A stretch of DNA of 64,000 bases from positions 839,501-903,500 of the forward strand of contig JACVTC010000044.1 in the NCBI GenBank assembly GCA_016946835.1, given 5' to 3'. The notes beneath the pieces are model-generated. The model did not search any database, had not been told where the DNA came from, and saw only the letters and a program-made list of their open reading frames with translations. Made by a program: the position numbers and the translations under genes. Shown in pieces: positions 1 to 12,500 of the stretch (positions are counted from its first letter, which is position 1; every line of letters starts with the position of its first letter). Origin of the DNA: Neocallimastix lanati (nom. inval.). Taxonomy: Eukaryota > Neocallimastigomycota > Neocallimastigomycetes > Neocallimastigales > Neocallimastigaceae.

Positions 1-1014
1 TAATTTAAGGGGCTTAGTAGTTTGCCTGATATTCATACTTTTCCCATTAGGAAGTTGGATGTTGATTTGGGAATTGAGTCCTAACACAGGTAATTTATTA
101 GAATTTGCGAAGTTTTTACAAATAAAACTTCTGGCAGAACCCGAATCAATTAATAGATTTGCCTTAATATTTCTTCCATTAATATCAAGGTAGAAGGTAG
201 TTGTGATTGTTGTTTTAATATTCGGGGTGTAATTTGCTGAAAGTATGTCGTTTTTAGACTTATTTTTTCTGAAATGAGAATGTTTAGAATTCTTTTCTGA
301 TTTTAATAAATCGTTTCTCTTCCTATGAAACGACATTTTTCCATTAAATTTATTTTTTTGATTGTGGCGTAGACGACTTTCCAAAAAACACTTCTTATCA
401 ATTCCAATAATAATGTTGGTAGCTTCAAAAAGAGTAGATGGCTTTTCGAGTTTATCAAACTCTTCGCGGACTTTGTCAAGTAGACCCTTACCGATTATAT
501 CGATTAAAACTTCGTCGGGCCATCCTAAACGTCCAGCCAATCTCCGAAATTCAATAGTATATTCAGCAACATTTCCTAATTGAAGTTGTTTCAATTTCCA
601 CAACTTTTCCATGATGACATATTTTTGCTTCCTTTCATTCCCAATATCAAAGTTATCCAGTAAGAGCTTCTTAAACTTACTAAATTCAAGGTTCTTTAGA
701 GTACCATCAGTTAAAAGAGAAAGACCCCATTTTCTGGCGGTACCAGTAAGTTTATTAATAACAAAAGAACTTTTTAGTTCATCCTTTTGAAAAGAATTTG
801 GATGCTCCTTAAAGAAATCTTCACTTTGAATTAAAATTTCTAATATATTTAGTTTATTGCTTTCATTTTCCTTTTGGAGGACACCATTAGGAGAAAAGAA
901 AGCAGGAATGAAGTCAGCAATTGCAGTAATAAGTTTGGATGCATTTTCATCATGGAGATAGGAATTATTAACTTCACTTGAGGAAATTGCTTGTTTATTA
1001 CTATTGAAATCCAT
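1..1014 (-). mobile_element. Ty3/gypsy element, gag-protease part (Ty3-1), continues past left edge
   Basis: Reading the minus strand from an ATG at 1014, one frame stays open for 338 codons to the window edge. The first ~230 residues are a Ty3-type gag capsid: a 'GTARKWGLSLL' stretch, a long helical region and 'EYTIEFRRLAGRLGW'. A basic Lys/Arg/Asn-rich stretch follows, with no CCHC knuckle that I can see. Near residue 295 comes a retropepsin-like motif, LLIDSGS. Gag and protease are therefore fused in one frame, as in many fungal Ty3 elements. Reverse transcriptase and integrase would lie left of the window. The part inside the window looks whole. Family confidence rests on the gag and protease motifs. 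Confidence 0.8.
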
Positions 1015-1027
1015 TTTTATGCCTTTA

Positions 1028-1830
1028 ATGTAGATAAAAATAGGATAGAGTTAACAAAATGGACATTTTTATTACACAAAATTAAGAATTATAATAAGGA
1101 TTTTGATTAATAAATATTTTATAGAATACACTTTAATTTCTTCCTTCCCGTGTTACCGTTCATTTGGTTTATCAACCAAAGGGCTGAGGTGTAGGTCTAA
1201 TGTTACAGCCTACCAGTAACGGTCAACTACGTACTTGGAAATTAAATTAAAATGATTAACAAAATATTATTATAAACTTATCCTTTATTATAAACTTCTG
1301 CATAAATACAATATTTAGTATTATTTTAATTAAAATTCAATATCACTTTCTTATGCCTTACAACATTCAAAAACCGGCAAAAGTGATCCATTAAAACATA
1401 AAAAAAATATTTTATGTTTTCCATAGCAGTTTTATATAATCAAGCATAAAAAAACATAACTGCTATAACCAATTTTGTTTGGGATAAACAAACTGTTAAA
1501 ACCCATTATTAAAATTAAAACTATATAATTTTACTTCAATACATAATATTGAAGAACCTCGAGGCCTTCGGTGACCAAGAGTTCCTTATTCGCTAGAGCT
1601 ACATTCGGATAACCTATACTTTCACGTGAAATACTGCATTTCCGTACAGTACAAACCGCTACGGTATAGGAAAAGGAGACCTTTCCTTTATTACTACCTA
1701 AAAATGTACTCACCATCCCCAATTAGATGGCTAACTCTATATATGAAGGTATTATTACCTTCTCAGTTTGTTATTTTTTATTTATTTTTTAATGTTTTTA
1801 TTTATTTCTTTATTTCTTTATTATTATTAT

Positions 1831-1874
<44 letters not shown>

Positions 1875-2114
1875 ATTTTAAATTATTATTTCTATTCTTA
1901 ATTATATTATCTAAAATTATTCTATATTATTAATTCTATATTATTAAAATAATTATAATCTATTCTATATTATTAAAATAATTATAATCTATTCTATTAT
2001 TATTCTAAATCTAATATATATTATTATATTTATTAATTATTTTAATTAACTTAAATTATTATCTAAAACTATTCTAAATTATTAATTTATTATTCTATTA
2101 TTTACTATAAAAAA

Positions 2115-2155
<41 letters not shown>

Positions 2156-2442
2156 AATTTTTTTTTTTTTTTTTTTAATATAAATTTTTTTTTTTTTTTT
2201 TTTTTTTTTTTCAATCAAAATTGCTAATAAAATTTTTTTTTTTTTTTTGCGCCACTCTAGCTATATATTATTATTGTATTCTAATATATATAATTTCAAT
2301 AGACTAATTCACTAATAAAATTTCCAATGTTACACTATTCTAAAAATTTTTCACATTTTATCTAACCCTAAGCTAATCTAAGAAGAGTTATTATTGTAAT
2401 AATTCTATTAAGAACTAACTCAAAATAGAATTATTAGCTACA
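1028..2442 (-). repeat. Candidate 5' LTR of Ty3-1
   Basis: On the plus strand the block starts TGTAG and ends CTACA, a 5-bp inverted terminus. Its left edge abuts the short PBS-like TTAAAGGCATAAAA before the gag ATG. The block holds two GC-richer islands (about 1141-1246 and 1540-1740), a ~40-T run near 1831-1870, further T runs at 2117-2230, and a perfect 12-bp hairpin (2399-2410 with 2425-2436, approximately) near its right end. Calling it an LTR is an inference: the partner LTR is outside the window and 1.4 kb is long. A 63-codon ORF at 1531-1722 on the minus strand has no recognisable product. Confidence 0.4.
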
Positions 2443-2502
2443 ACTTAACGACTAATTCATTAAGTTGAGAAAATAAAATAAAATAAATTTTTTTACCTTT
2501 AA

Positions 2503-3284
2503 TGTAGAGTTTATTATAAAATTAATTATAATAATAACACAAAATGTAAGAGAAGAATTGTTTGTATAAATTGATCTTAAAAATATTTTTTTGAATAAAA
2601 TATTTTTATTAATTTATTAAAGTTAAAAATATAAAAATGTTACTATTATAACTATGTTTTTTTATAATAATAACTCTTGATTTCTCAAAGAGAACTCAAG
2701 AGCCTTATTTATATTTTTTTATGAAAATAAGGTTAAATAAGAAAGGGTTTTCTAATCTTAACAAATCTCTTATCTAGGAAAAGATTAGATAGAAAAACCT
2801 AGATAAGTTTTCGATCGATATTCTATCCATATCGATCATCGCATTAATTAAGTAAAACCGATTACTTCTAAAAAGTAATTGGAAAAAATCTTAATTAACC
2901 GATTTTCCAATCTAATGATCGAAAATAAAAGAATAAAATAATAAAAGATATTTCGATCATATAATTTATCCTTATATTAAAAATATAAAATTAAATAGTT
3001 AATAAAATACATTATAAAATACAGAATACATTATAAAATACAGAATACATTATAAAATACAGAATAAAATACAATACAAAATACATTAGTTACAGTAGAG
3101 AATTTAGCATATTGTAAATATATTATTTAAAATTAATTAAATAAATTTTGTTAAATTAATGAATATTTAAAATTAAATTAAATAAATTTAATAAATATTA
3201 TATGTAATTAAATAAAGTTATAGTTATAATAACTTAACTAAGAAAATATAATTATTTGCTAACAAATAATTATAGATTCTTACA
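2503..3284 (-). repeat. Second LTR-like block, ending next to tRNA-Val
   Basis: The block begins TGTAGAG and ends TTCTTACA on the plus strand. It is preceded on the left by the same CCTTTAA junction that precedes the 1028 block, and the first ~100 bp of the two blocks look related (shared ACACAAAAT and TAAGA words in order). Its interior (2675-2965) is packed with inverted repeats, and a perfect 12-bp stem with a 4-nt loop lies at 3247-3274. The right end is 16 bp upstream of the tRNA-Val gene, the classic Ty3 insertion position. It may be the LTR of an older copy that the 1028 block entered. Confidence 0.4.
3005..3080. repeat. Short tandem repeat, ~20-bp unit
   Basis: Three to four imperfect copies of a unit containing ACATTATAAAATACAGAAT lie in a row inside the LTR-like block. 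Confidence 0.7.
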
Positions 3285-3300
3285 AAATTAAAACCGTAAT

Positions 3301-3373
3301 ATCCGAATAGTGTAGTAGTTATCACGTTTGCTTTACACGCAAAAGGTCTCCGGTTCGAACCCGGGTTCGGGTA
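3301..3373 (+). tRNA. tRNA-Val (anticodon UAC)
   Basis: A complete cloverleaf can be folded by eye. The acceptor stem is ATCCGAA (3301-3307) with TTCGGGT (3366-3372), including one wobble, and the discriminator is A3373. The D arm lies around 3310-3325. The anticodon stem is TTTGC/GCAAA with loop TTTACAC, giving anticodon TAC (3334-3336), which reads GUA. The T arm TCCGG-TTCGAAC-CCGGG contains a near-perfect B box. There is no intron and CCA is not encoded, as expected of a nuclear eukaryotic gene. A T4 run at about 3379 can serve as Pol III terminator. This is one of the few unambiguous host genes here. Confidence 0.95.
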
Positions 3374-3790
3374 TAAGATTTTATTTTATTTTAAAAAAAT
3401 TTAAATTAAAAAAAATATTTATATATATAGATATTTCATTATATTATTTTTTATTTTTATATCAAAAATTAATTTTTTTTTTTAAAAGATAAATTTTATT
3501 TTTAAAGAAAATAATATATTTTTTATAAAAAAACATTTATTTATTATTAATTATTTAATTTTACAATAATATAATAATTTGATTTATAATATAAAAAAAA
3601 GGAAATATTCTCTATAGTTATAAAGTACCTAATAAATAAGTTCCTGCTTTGTGTAAGAGATGAAGACATAATTAATTTAAATTATAAATAGGAATGGAAT
3701 GTTTTGTTTAATAATCAAATTAATTCTGATTATTAATCTAAAACGATATTCTTGGTATGATCTACTGCTCTCTTTTCATAAATTATACCT
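3374..3790. other. AT-rich spacer
   Basis: Simple A/T-rich sequence downstream of the tRNA. I see no convincing coding signal. Confidence 0.6.
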
Positions 3791-3794
3791 ATAA

Positions 3795-3954
3795 CCAGTA
3801 CTCAACAAGGATTGCTATTTCAAAGGAATAAACGCAAACTAACTAGGAGAGTCAACGCTGAAAATGTAGTAAGACAGGCCAACAGAGCCAATGACTCTAA
3901 AGGAGAAAACCATAAATTTGCTCAAATTATTAATTCAAATCCAAATCTAGAATA
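3795..3954 (+). pseudogene. Possible terminal exon or gene fragment, unknown product
   Basis: After an AG at about 3800 (…ATAACCAG), one frame reads ~50 codons to a TAA near 3954. The peptide is TQQGLLFQRNKRKLTRR followed by an Asn/Arg-rich helical tail ending NSNPNLE. GC and codon use are richer than the flanks. The opening could be a 3' splice acceptor, but I find no convincing upstream exon, and another frame is also open for ~35 codons across the same bases. I do not recognise the product. It may be the last exon of a small gene, a decayed gene or chance. Confidence 0.25.
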
Positions 3955-3959
3955 ACAAC

Positions 3960-4145
3960 ACTTTTGAAAAAAAACCCTAAAATCTGGAGTTGAGGTTCGT
4001 TCCAAATGAATTTTCTTCTAAATTTATTTATACACTTTATTTTTAATATTACTATTTAAACTATTATTACATTCATATTGAAAAAAATATTATTTAAAAA
4101 TTTATTAATTTAGTATTTTTTAAAAACAAATATTTATGTAAATAA

Positions 4146-4180
<35 letters not shown>

Positions 4181-5925
4181 ATTTTAAAGTTCGCAATTAC
4201 TGTGACTGGAAAAATATTTATATATATGTTTATATTTATTTATAATTAAATTTTAAATTTATATACAACGAAATAATAGAATATTTAATAAAAAAAATTA
4301 CAAAAAAAAAATATTAAATAAACCTTTAAAATAAACTTTCTCTAATCTTTTATTTATTAATGAAATTTTTTTCTTATTACACTTCTTTTATATAAAATAA
4401 ATATATTTAATTACAATTTATTATATAATTTTTACTTAATTTTGTAATTTATTTAATATAAAAATTTATATTATTTATTTTAATTACTAATATTAACATT
4501 TACTTTTACTAAATAACGTTACTTTATTATTCGTATTAACTAATGATTATTATTATTTATTATTATTAATTATTAATTAATTAATTAATTTTTATTATAA
4601 TTATTTTAATTGATTAATAATTAACATAATTACATTTTATTTATAATTAATACTATTATTTAATATTCATAATTAAGAACCAAAGATTTTTTGAATAAAT
4701 ATTTCCTTTTACTAAAATTAATTGAATATTATTATAAAATTATTATAACAATTTTTAATAATAAAATATTGTTTAAAATAATTACTCAAATGTTAAAAAA
4801 CTTAAAATTATAAGTATTTATAATAATAAATTTTATTAGTATAATATAAATATTCATAAGTTTTAATAATACTAAGAAATTATTTTTTGAACAGAAAGTT
4901 GTTATTTCTAATTGATAATTTTATATCCTTATATATTTTTTTACAAGAATTAAATATATTAAATATTTCTATATTATATTATTTACATAATTTTATAATT
5001 TAAAAATCCTAAAATAAGTAAGTTTTTATTATTTTATTTATAAAATTTCATATTTATTTTTAATTGAGATTATTTTTTGAAACATTCATAAATAAATTAA
5101 ATTTTATAATAAATAAATTACTAATAATTTTATAGTTCTATTCAATTATTTTTAATCATTTAAATATTTGAATCTTTATCAAATTTCTTGCTATTTTTAT
5201 ATAATTAAATCAGAATTATAATCATAAAATTAAACAAATAAAATCACTAAAGAAACTTTCATTTTTTTTTTAAATAATAATAAATTATTTAAATATTTTT
5301 TAAAAATCAAATATTTAAATAATTATAAATTAATGATTTAAAATACTAAAATTTGTATCAAAAATACAACATATTATTTTTTAAAATTATTTAAAAAATT
5401 AATATGGCGAATTTCGAATTGCCTCACACTCGTTAATTATAATAGTACATTACAAAAGAAATTCTCAATATTTATATATAATTAACTAAATATTAATAAG
5501 AAATAAAGATTTATAAAATTATAACTATCCTGAGCGTTAATTTTAAAATCAGATTCACCTACGTCTTAAGGTAATTGTATTAAACTTTTAGTTATTTCAC
5601 TTTCGAGATCTCATTTATCTACATTTTCATTCAAATTATTTTTAATCAATTTTACTATTTTCAAAAATTAGTTTTTAAAATAAATTTCTTCCATTTTATT
5701 TCTAATTTAAATTAAATTTATATTTTTAATTTAACTTTTAAATGGATTAATATTGTTTCTATTTCTAATTTTTTTAATTATAATTTATATATTAAATATA
5801 AATTTTTCATTAGATTTTGTATCATTAAAATATAATGTGGTTATTTTTGTGGAATAGATACGGTAGTAACCTGTTAAACCATTTCTTTTTGGGAATACAG
5901 GTTCGAGTTCTACAGATGACGTTAC
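3960..5925. other. Long AT-rich region without recognisable genes
   Basis: Contains an (AAAT)n run at about 4143-4182 and low-complexity A/T sequence. A slightly GC-richer patch at 5400-5610 gives no ORF I can support. At 5850-5915 there is a 7-bp inverted pair (AACCTGT/ACAGGTT) followed by a B-box-like GGTTCGAGTTC, without a tRNA fold. Confidence 0.6.
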
Positions 5926-5927
5926 TT

Positions 5928-6541
5928 TTTCGAAAAATTTCATTTTGGAAATTTTAATAAATAGATAAATAAATAATAAAATAAATAAATAATAAATTTA
6001 TTATTATATATTAATAAATAAAAAAAATTATAAATAATAAATAATTAAATAGATATTTTTTATTTTTCTATTTTTAATTAATTGGATAAAAAAAATAATT
6101 ATTAAATTTTATAAGGATTTTTACATAATTATATATTAATTAATTATTTAAATATTATTTTTTAATTTTAATAATTATATCTTTAAATATTATCCTTTAT
6201 ATCTTTTAAATCATTAATATTTATTATATATATATATAAAACAATTATCAATTATTATCAATTATATATATTTTGAAAAATTATAAAAACCTTTAAAATG
6301 TTTAAAAAGCGTAATAAAATAATTTATTTTTAATTAATAAGACTAATGTATATTTAGTATAATTTATCATTTATTTTTAAAAAAATTTATTTTTTAATTT
6401 ATTTATTTATTATAGTTTTATTTATTTATTTTTTATTTAGTTATTTATTTAAATTATATAATTTATTTATTTATTTTATTATTAATTTATTTATTTATTA
6501 AAATTTCCGAAATGCACCTTTTGAAATGAAATTTTTCGAAA
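5928..6541. mobile_element. Inverted-repeat (MITE-like) element, 614 bp
   Basis: The ends are inverted copies: an 18-bp perfect outer match (5928-5945 with 6524-6541), a short gap, then a second 17-bp perfect inverted match (5947-5963 with 6492-6508), followed by imperfect inverted A/T repeats. The interior is low-complexity and non-coding. This fits a foldback or MITE-type non-autonomous DNA transposon. No clear target-site duplication is seen. A related right end (TTTCGAAATG followed by a C5 run) is at about 60470-60531. Confidence 0.55.
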
Positions 6542-6584
6542 TGCGCTTCCCCCTGATAAATAATGAAATTATTAAATAATATTT

Positions 6585-6602
6585 TAATAAAAATTTGTTT
6601 TA

Positions 6603-6633
<31 letters not shown>

Positions 6634-6837
6634 ATTTATTAATTTATAAGATTTTATAAATAGGTAATTACAAATGTTTATCTCAATTATTTCACATGTA
6701 TTTATATCATTTGTGGCTTAATTTTAGACTTAATATCTAATTTAATGTTATATTAAATTTAACTATTTTATATTACATTTATATTTATTTAGTTCATATT
6801 TAATTTATTATTATTAAGGTAAACTTAAATCTTAATA
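6585..6837 (-). repeat. Copia-1 3' LTR
   Basis: 253 bp, matching 14469-14719 along its length with small differences, and containing an (ATTT)n run. It directly follows the minus-strand polypurine tract at 6838-6846. Confidence 0.75.
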
Positions 6838-8959
6838 CTCCCTCGCAAATATAATTTTATTATAAAATAAAAATTTTATTTGAGAAGTTTAATATTTTCT
6901 TTCTCTTTAAATCTTTGGTAAATATATCAGCAAGCATGTTTTGAGAATCAAAATATTCTAATTTAATAATTTTCTTTTCAATATAATCCTTATTAAAATA
7001 ATATTTAATATCAATATGTTTTAACTTCGTATTTAATTCTCCTTTTTCGATACTTATCTTACTTGCTAAATTGTTCGTATAAATTGTAATAGTTTTTTTA
7101 AATTTAAGTAGTTCATATAAAATATTTCTTAACCATAAAATAGTTTTCAGACATTCAGCGGTACTAACATATTCTGCTTCTGCATTAGAGGTGGCAACTG
7201 TAGATTGTTTTTTATAAGACCAAATTACAGGCGAGTTTCCTAACATTATTATGAAACCAGAAATAGATTTTCTATCTGTTATATCGCCAGCATAATCAGC
7301 ATCAGAATATCCAGTAATAGTTCCTATCCCATCATAATATAATTTGTAATCTAAAGTATTGTTTAAATATTTCATAATATTTATTACTGCTTTCCAATCG
7401 GATACACCAGGGATTTTCATATTTTATTGCGGCTTTATGTACGGCATATGTAATATCTGGTCTTGTACATTTTGCTAGAAATATTAATGATTCAATAACA
7501 CTTTTATAAATAGTTTTATTAAATGGATTTTTTATTTTCAGATATTAAATTATTTCCTGTACATGGCGTATTCTTTTTGTATATTTAATGTTGAATTTTT
7601 CTAATAATTTTTTAATAAATCCTTTTTGGGAATTGATAAATTAATTTTTAACTTTATCAATTTTTATTCCAAGAATGTAATTTATTGGTTTACATTTTGA
7701 AATTTTAAATTTTCTTTTAATTTTATTTATCATAGAAAAGATTTCATTATCACAAACCGTAATAATCATATTGTCTACGTATATGTCTATAATAGTGATT
7801 AAGGCTCCATTAACAACCATTTTTAAAAATGCATTTTTCAGAATTAAGTTGTACAAATCCATTATCGATGAGAAAATTTGTAATTTTTATATTCCATTTT
7901 CGTCCAGATTGTTTTAGGCCGAAAAGTGTTTTATTTAGTAACAAAAATCCTTTTTTGTAATTTACATCTCCTGGAGGAATGAAAACATAAATATTTTTGT
8001 CCAAATCAGCATTGATATAGTCGGCTTTTATATATAATTGGTGCACATTCCATTTGAACATTGCAGCAATAAAAAGAATTAGCTTAATACAGTCAAGATA
8101 TAATGTTGGGGAATATGTAAGGTCAAAATCTATTCCCTTTTTTTGACTAAATTCTCTTGCAACCAGTCATGCCATAAATTTAATTATATCATTATCTTTC
8201 TCAGTTTTGGAAGTGAATACCCACCAGGTAGAAATTACATTTTGTCCTTTTGGAATAATTTTAATAAAAGTCATTATTTTATTGAAGAGATTGTTAAATT
8301 CATTATTAAAAGCACTCTTCCAATATTTTATTTTTGTTTAAATTTTTATTATTTACCAATATATGATTTTGTTCTGGATTGCTATTATTTAGATTATTAT
8401 TAAATAAAGTTTGATTTATATTATTATAATTTTTTATTTTTTGCACATTTTTTGAAAATATTTATTAATAAAAAAATTTTTACTTTGATCAAACTTGAAA
8501 TTACTATTTTTTGCATGATAATAATCGTTTTTATCTAGTAATTTTTATAGAAATAGCTATTTAAATTACCATGTTAATTATGATTATCATAAGTATTTTG
8601 ATAGCCCTTTATTGAATTGGGATTGTTACAGTCTAGCTTATATTTATTTTTATTAGAAAATTTAGGATCAATTTCCATCTTATTTTCATCGGATTCTCAA
8701 TTTAAATTAATTTTTTGAAATAAATTATTTACATCATTTATTTGATAATTAAAATTTTCGTCATTATTATATACTGCATTAATTAAATTACTATTGTTTG
8801 TTAATTGAGTATTGTTAATGAAATTAAAATTAAGGAAGTTTCTGTTGAATAAATTATTTGTTATATTTTCTGAAAGTGAAATATTAGCCTGTTCGTCTTC
8901 TATGCATTGAATTTCTCTTACACGGTGCATTTTGAAATTTTCATAATCCATGAAAAGGC

Positions 8960-9163
8960 TGTTAAAATATATTTACCATATTTCATTTTATATTAACCAA
9001 TCAATTAGTTTAATAAATAATATTCATGTATAAAAGCTTTCTAAATGAATATGTTTTTCTTTAGTTCTATTTTTATAAAAAATATATTAATAAATAATAT
9101 AATATTTATAATATAAATAAATTAAACTATTATTTAATTATATAAATATTAGTGTGTCTAAAA
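8960..9163 (+). repeat. Copia-2 5' LTR
   Basis: Begins TGTTAAAATAT and ends directly at the PBS. The left edge abuts Copia-1 coding sequence. The right edge TCTAAAA is set by the PBS rather than by a partner LTR. Confidence 0.6.
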
Positions 9164-9191
9164 GATTAAGAGTCTCAATCTACTAATTGAG
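9164..9191 (+). other. Copia-2 primer-binding site and hairpin
   Basis: GATTAAGAGTCTCAA (9164-9178) abuts the LTR and is complementary to the anticodon arm of tRNA-Lys(CUU). Its 3' part forms a stem, CTCAAT (9174-9179) with ATTGAG (9186-9191). Confidence 0.75.
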
Positions 9192-9400
9192 TTTGAATTA
9201 AAATAAAGTTATTTATAATATAAATTAAAATTTTCTATTTTTACCTTTCAATAAAACCAAAGAATTAATAAATTATTATTTTTATTATTTATTGTATTTT
9301 ATTTATTACCGAATCAAATTCGTAAGAAATAAAGATATTTTTTTTAATCAACAATAAATAAAATTATAGTTAAATTGAAAAATAATAAAAAATAAAATTA

Positions 9401-9570
9401 ATATCATCAAGATGAAAAATTTATTGTCAACTGATGATATTAATATTAAAAATAAAATAAACATAGTATCATCAAGATGAAAATTAAATAGTCAACTGAT
9501 GATACTAATATTAAATTAAATTAAATCTATTATCATCAAGATGAGAAATAAATAGTCAACTGATGGTATT
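9401..9570 (+). repeat. Leader hairpin array of Copia-2 (3 units, ~64-bp period)
   Basis: Three similar units each contain an inverted repeat. Unit 1 is ATATCATCA (9401-9409) with TGATGATAT (9432-9440). Unit 2 is AGTATCATCA (9465-9474) with TGATGATACT (9497-9506). Unit 3 is TATCATCA (9531-9538) with TGATGGTA (9561-9568), kept by a T-G wobble. An A-T pair in unit 1 is a G-C pair in unit 2, so both arms changed together. Confidence 0.85.
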
Positions 9571-12500
9571 TAGATAAATTTGAAACTAAAATATTATTAA
9601 TATAAAAAAAAATATAATTAAATTAAAATAATAATAAAAAAATTAATTATATGTATTAAATAAAATTTTGAATAAATCACATTATGTAATATATCGAATA
9701 TATTAAAATGAAATTATAAAACTAATCAATGAATAAAAAATAAAAAAAAAAATCTAATCAAATAATAATCACCTTTTATTTAATCAAAATTAATAATAAA
9801 TTAATATATAAATGCCTTATTTATTAAAGTTTGGTATTACAATACTAAATGAGATAAAAATAGTAACAAATTAATGAAATCAAATTTAAGTAAAAATTAA
9901 AATGAGAATTTTTAATATAACAAATTAATACTAATAAATTAATAAAAATTAACAGAATTAAATATTATAATATTTTTTTAGAAAAAAAAAACTACTAAAA
10001 TATTTTTTTATTAATTGAGATATTAAAAAATAGTTATAATTAATTTAAAATAATAATAAAAATTTAAGATTTCAAAAGTATTCGAAATGGCTGGAAGAAG
10101 AAGAAACCAAGAACAAGTTATCAACCTCACCGGAGAAGATATTACACATAATGGAATAACCTTTAATTATTCCGAAAATTTCAACCAAATTACTGAACTA
10201 AATACAGAAAACTACCCTGGTTGGAGAAGAAAAATTCCTTATTTGCTAACAATAAATAAATTAACCAAATATATCCTTCATCCAATTGTAAAGAAGTTAA
10301 GAAAGAGAGACATAAGAGAAGAATTAACAGATTACCCGGAAGATCAATTTGATAGTTCGTTAGTTTATGAAAAGAACACTAAAAACATTGATATAACTAA
10401 CGACATCACGGCCAAATGGATTATCATAAATGGGCTTGGAGAACAAACACAAAAACTAATAAATGGAAATGAAAAGACCGCTTTTCAAATTTGGAACATC
10501 TTCCAAGAATCGTTTACCAAAAGCAAGGAAAGAAGAAAAATCGAAATCCAAAACAAAATTGAAACAATGAAGTTTGACACTAAGACCGATATAAATATAT
10601 TCATTGCCAATTTGCAAAATTTAATAGACGAACTTGAGAAAATTGACAATGACCTTAGTATAAATACAAAAATCGGCATTCTTAATAGATGCTTACCCGA
10701 AGATCTAAGGTGGATAAACGTCTTTCAACATAAGAGTTGGGAATCATGCTGCACCTATGTTAAGGAAATCATCCCTAATATCGTTTTATCTAATTTAAAA
10801 GAAAAAAATTCCATTCAGGAAAACAACAATAATGTTCTCTTCAACACTGAAACAAGAAAGAGTAAGAATTATCGAAACAATAATAGAACTAAAGGTAAAA
10901 GAAAAAGCCTCAAAAGGAGTAGTGGAAGATGCAACTATTGTGGAAGAAGAGGACATAACTTCTATGAATGTAAATTCAGAAAAAATAATTTATATAAAAA
11001 TCAAAATAAAAATAAATTTAATAAAAGAACTAAAAACAAAAGAAAATTTCAAAACGATATTAATTATCTGAACGCTAATGATGCCTCTTCAAGTAATTAT
11101 TTATAATACAGAAAATAATATTGAATTAAATTACTGTAACGTTGAAAAAGAATTTTTAAATGAAGATAGTGACAAAAACTTTCTTTCATGTTGGATTTTG
11201 GACTCCGGTGCTTCAATCAATATCACAAGCAATCTTAATCTTCTAATAGACATAAAAAAATGTAATGAAGAAATTAATCTAGCTAATGGACAAATAATTA
11301 CAGCTGTCCATAAAGGAAAATTTAAGGGGTATGTAAACAACAATGAAATAATACTTAATGAGGTATACTACTCTCCAGCCATCAATAAAAATTTAATATC
11401 CATATGCAAATTACTAAAAGAAAATTACAAAATTGTTTTTAATAATTCAAATAATATATCATATGCAATCATTTACAATAGCAACAATAAAAGAATAGTT
11501 AATATCACTGCTACCAAGACTAATACATTTAAAATTTGGTTTTCCAATAATAAAATAAATTTCAATAATAATAACAATCAACATAATAATTTAGAAATAA
11601 ATTTCACTACACCAAATGCAGCAAAGAGATTAAATTTATGGCATAGAAGATTATGTCATTTTGATATTAGTCATATTAAAAACATATTATTAAAACTTAA
11701 TACACCAGTTAATCAATGCTCAATTTGTATGAATTCAAAACTTAAAAATAAACCATATAAGCAAGCAATAAATAAGTCGAAACATATATTTGAATTACTT
11801 CACATGGACTTGGTTGGTCCTCTTCCTGAATCACTTTATGGTAATAAATATCTTTTTACAATCCTCGATGACTATTCACGCTATGGATGGACTTTGTTTT
11901 TAAAATCAAAAAAAGACACCTTTAACTCATTTTACAATTGGTTTTTAAGTATTAAAAATAAGTATAATACTTGAATTATATATATTCGAACGGATAATGG
12001 TACAGAATTTTGCAATAATAATTTTAATTTATTCTTTAAATCTTACAGTATTAAACATCAACTAACTGTACCATATAACCCACAACAAAATGGAAGGGTG
12101 GAACGCTTCAATGGCACCCTAATTAACTCCGCCAAAGCTATGCTGAATGACTCTAAACTTAGTCACCAATTTTGGGAAGATGCTACATCTACGGCTAACT
12201 ATATACATAATCGCATTCCACACAAGGGAATAAATATGAAAATACCTTATGAAATAATTAACAAAACAAAGGTCAACTACTCAAATATTAAAGTATTTGG
12301 ATGCAAAGTTTATTTCTTTATTCCTAAAGTCTTTAGGTCTAAATTCGATAACAATACTAAACCAGGTATTTTTCTACTATACTCTGAAAACCCATCAGCT
12401 TACAAAATTTTAGATATTACTACTAATAAAATAATCCTATCTAGATCTGTTGCATTTTTCGAATGCAATCCTGGAAACAGTTATCTTAAAGAATGCTCAC

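Noticed and set aside
1531-1722. 63-codon minus-strand ORF in the LTR-like block
   Set aside because: GC-richer and open, but there is no recognisable domain and it lies inside a probable LTR. Kept only as a note.
5850-5915. tRNA-like gene with a B-box-like GGTTCGAGTTC
   Set aside because: The T stem does not pair properly, no acceptor stem or D arm can be formed, and only a 7-bp inverted pair is present.
9401-9570. CRISPR array
   Set aside because: Units are whole hairpin repeats without unique spacers, in a eukaryotic retroelement leader. The same holds for the arrays at 27107 and 47254.
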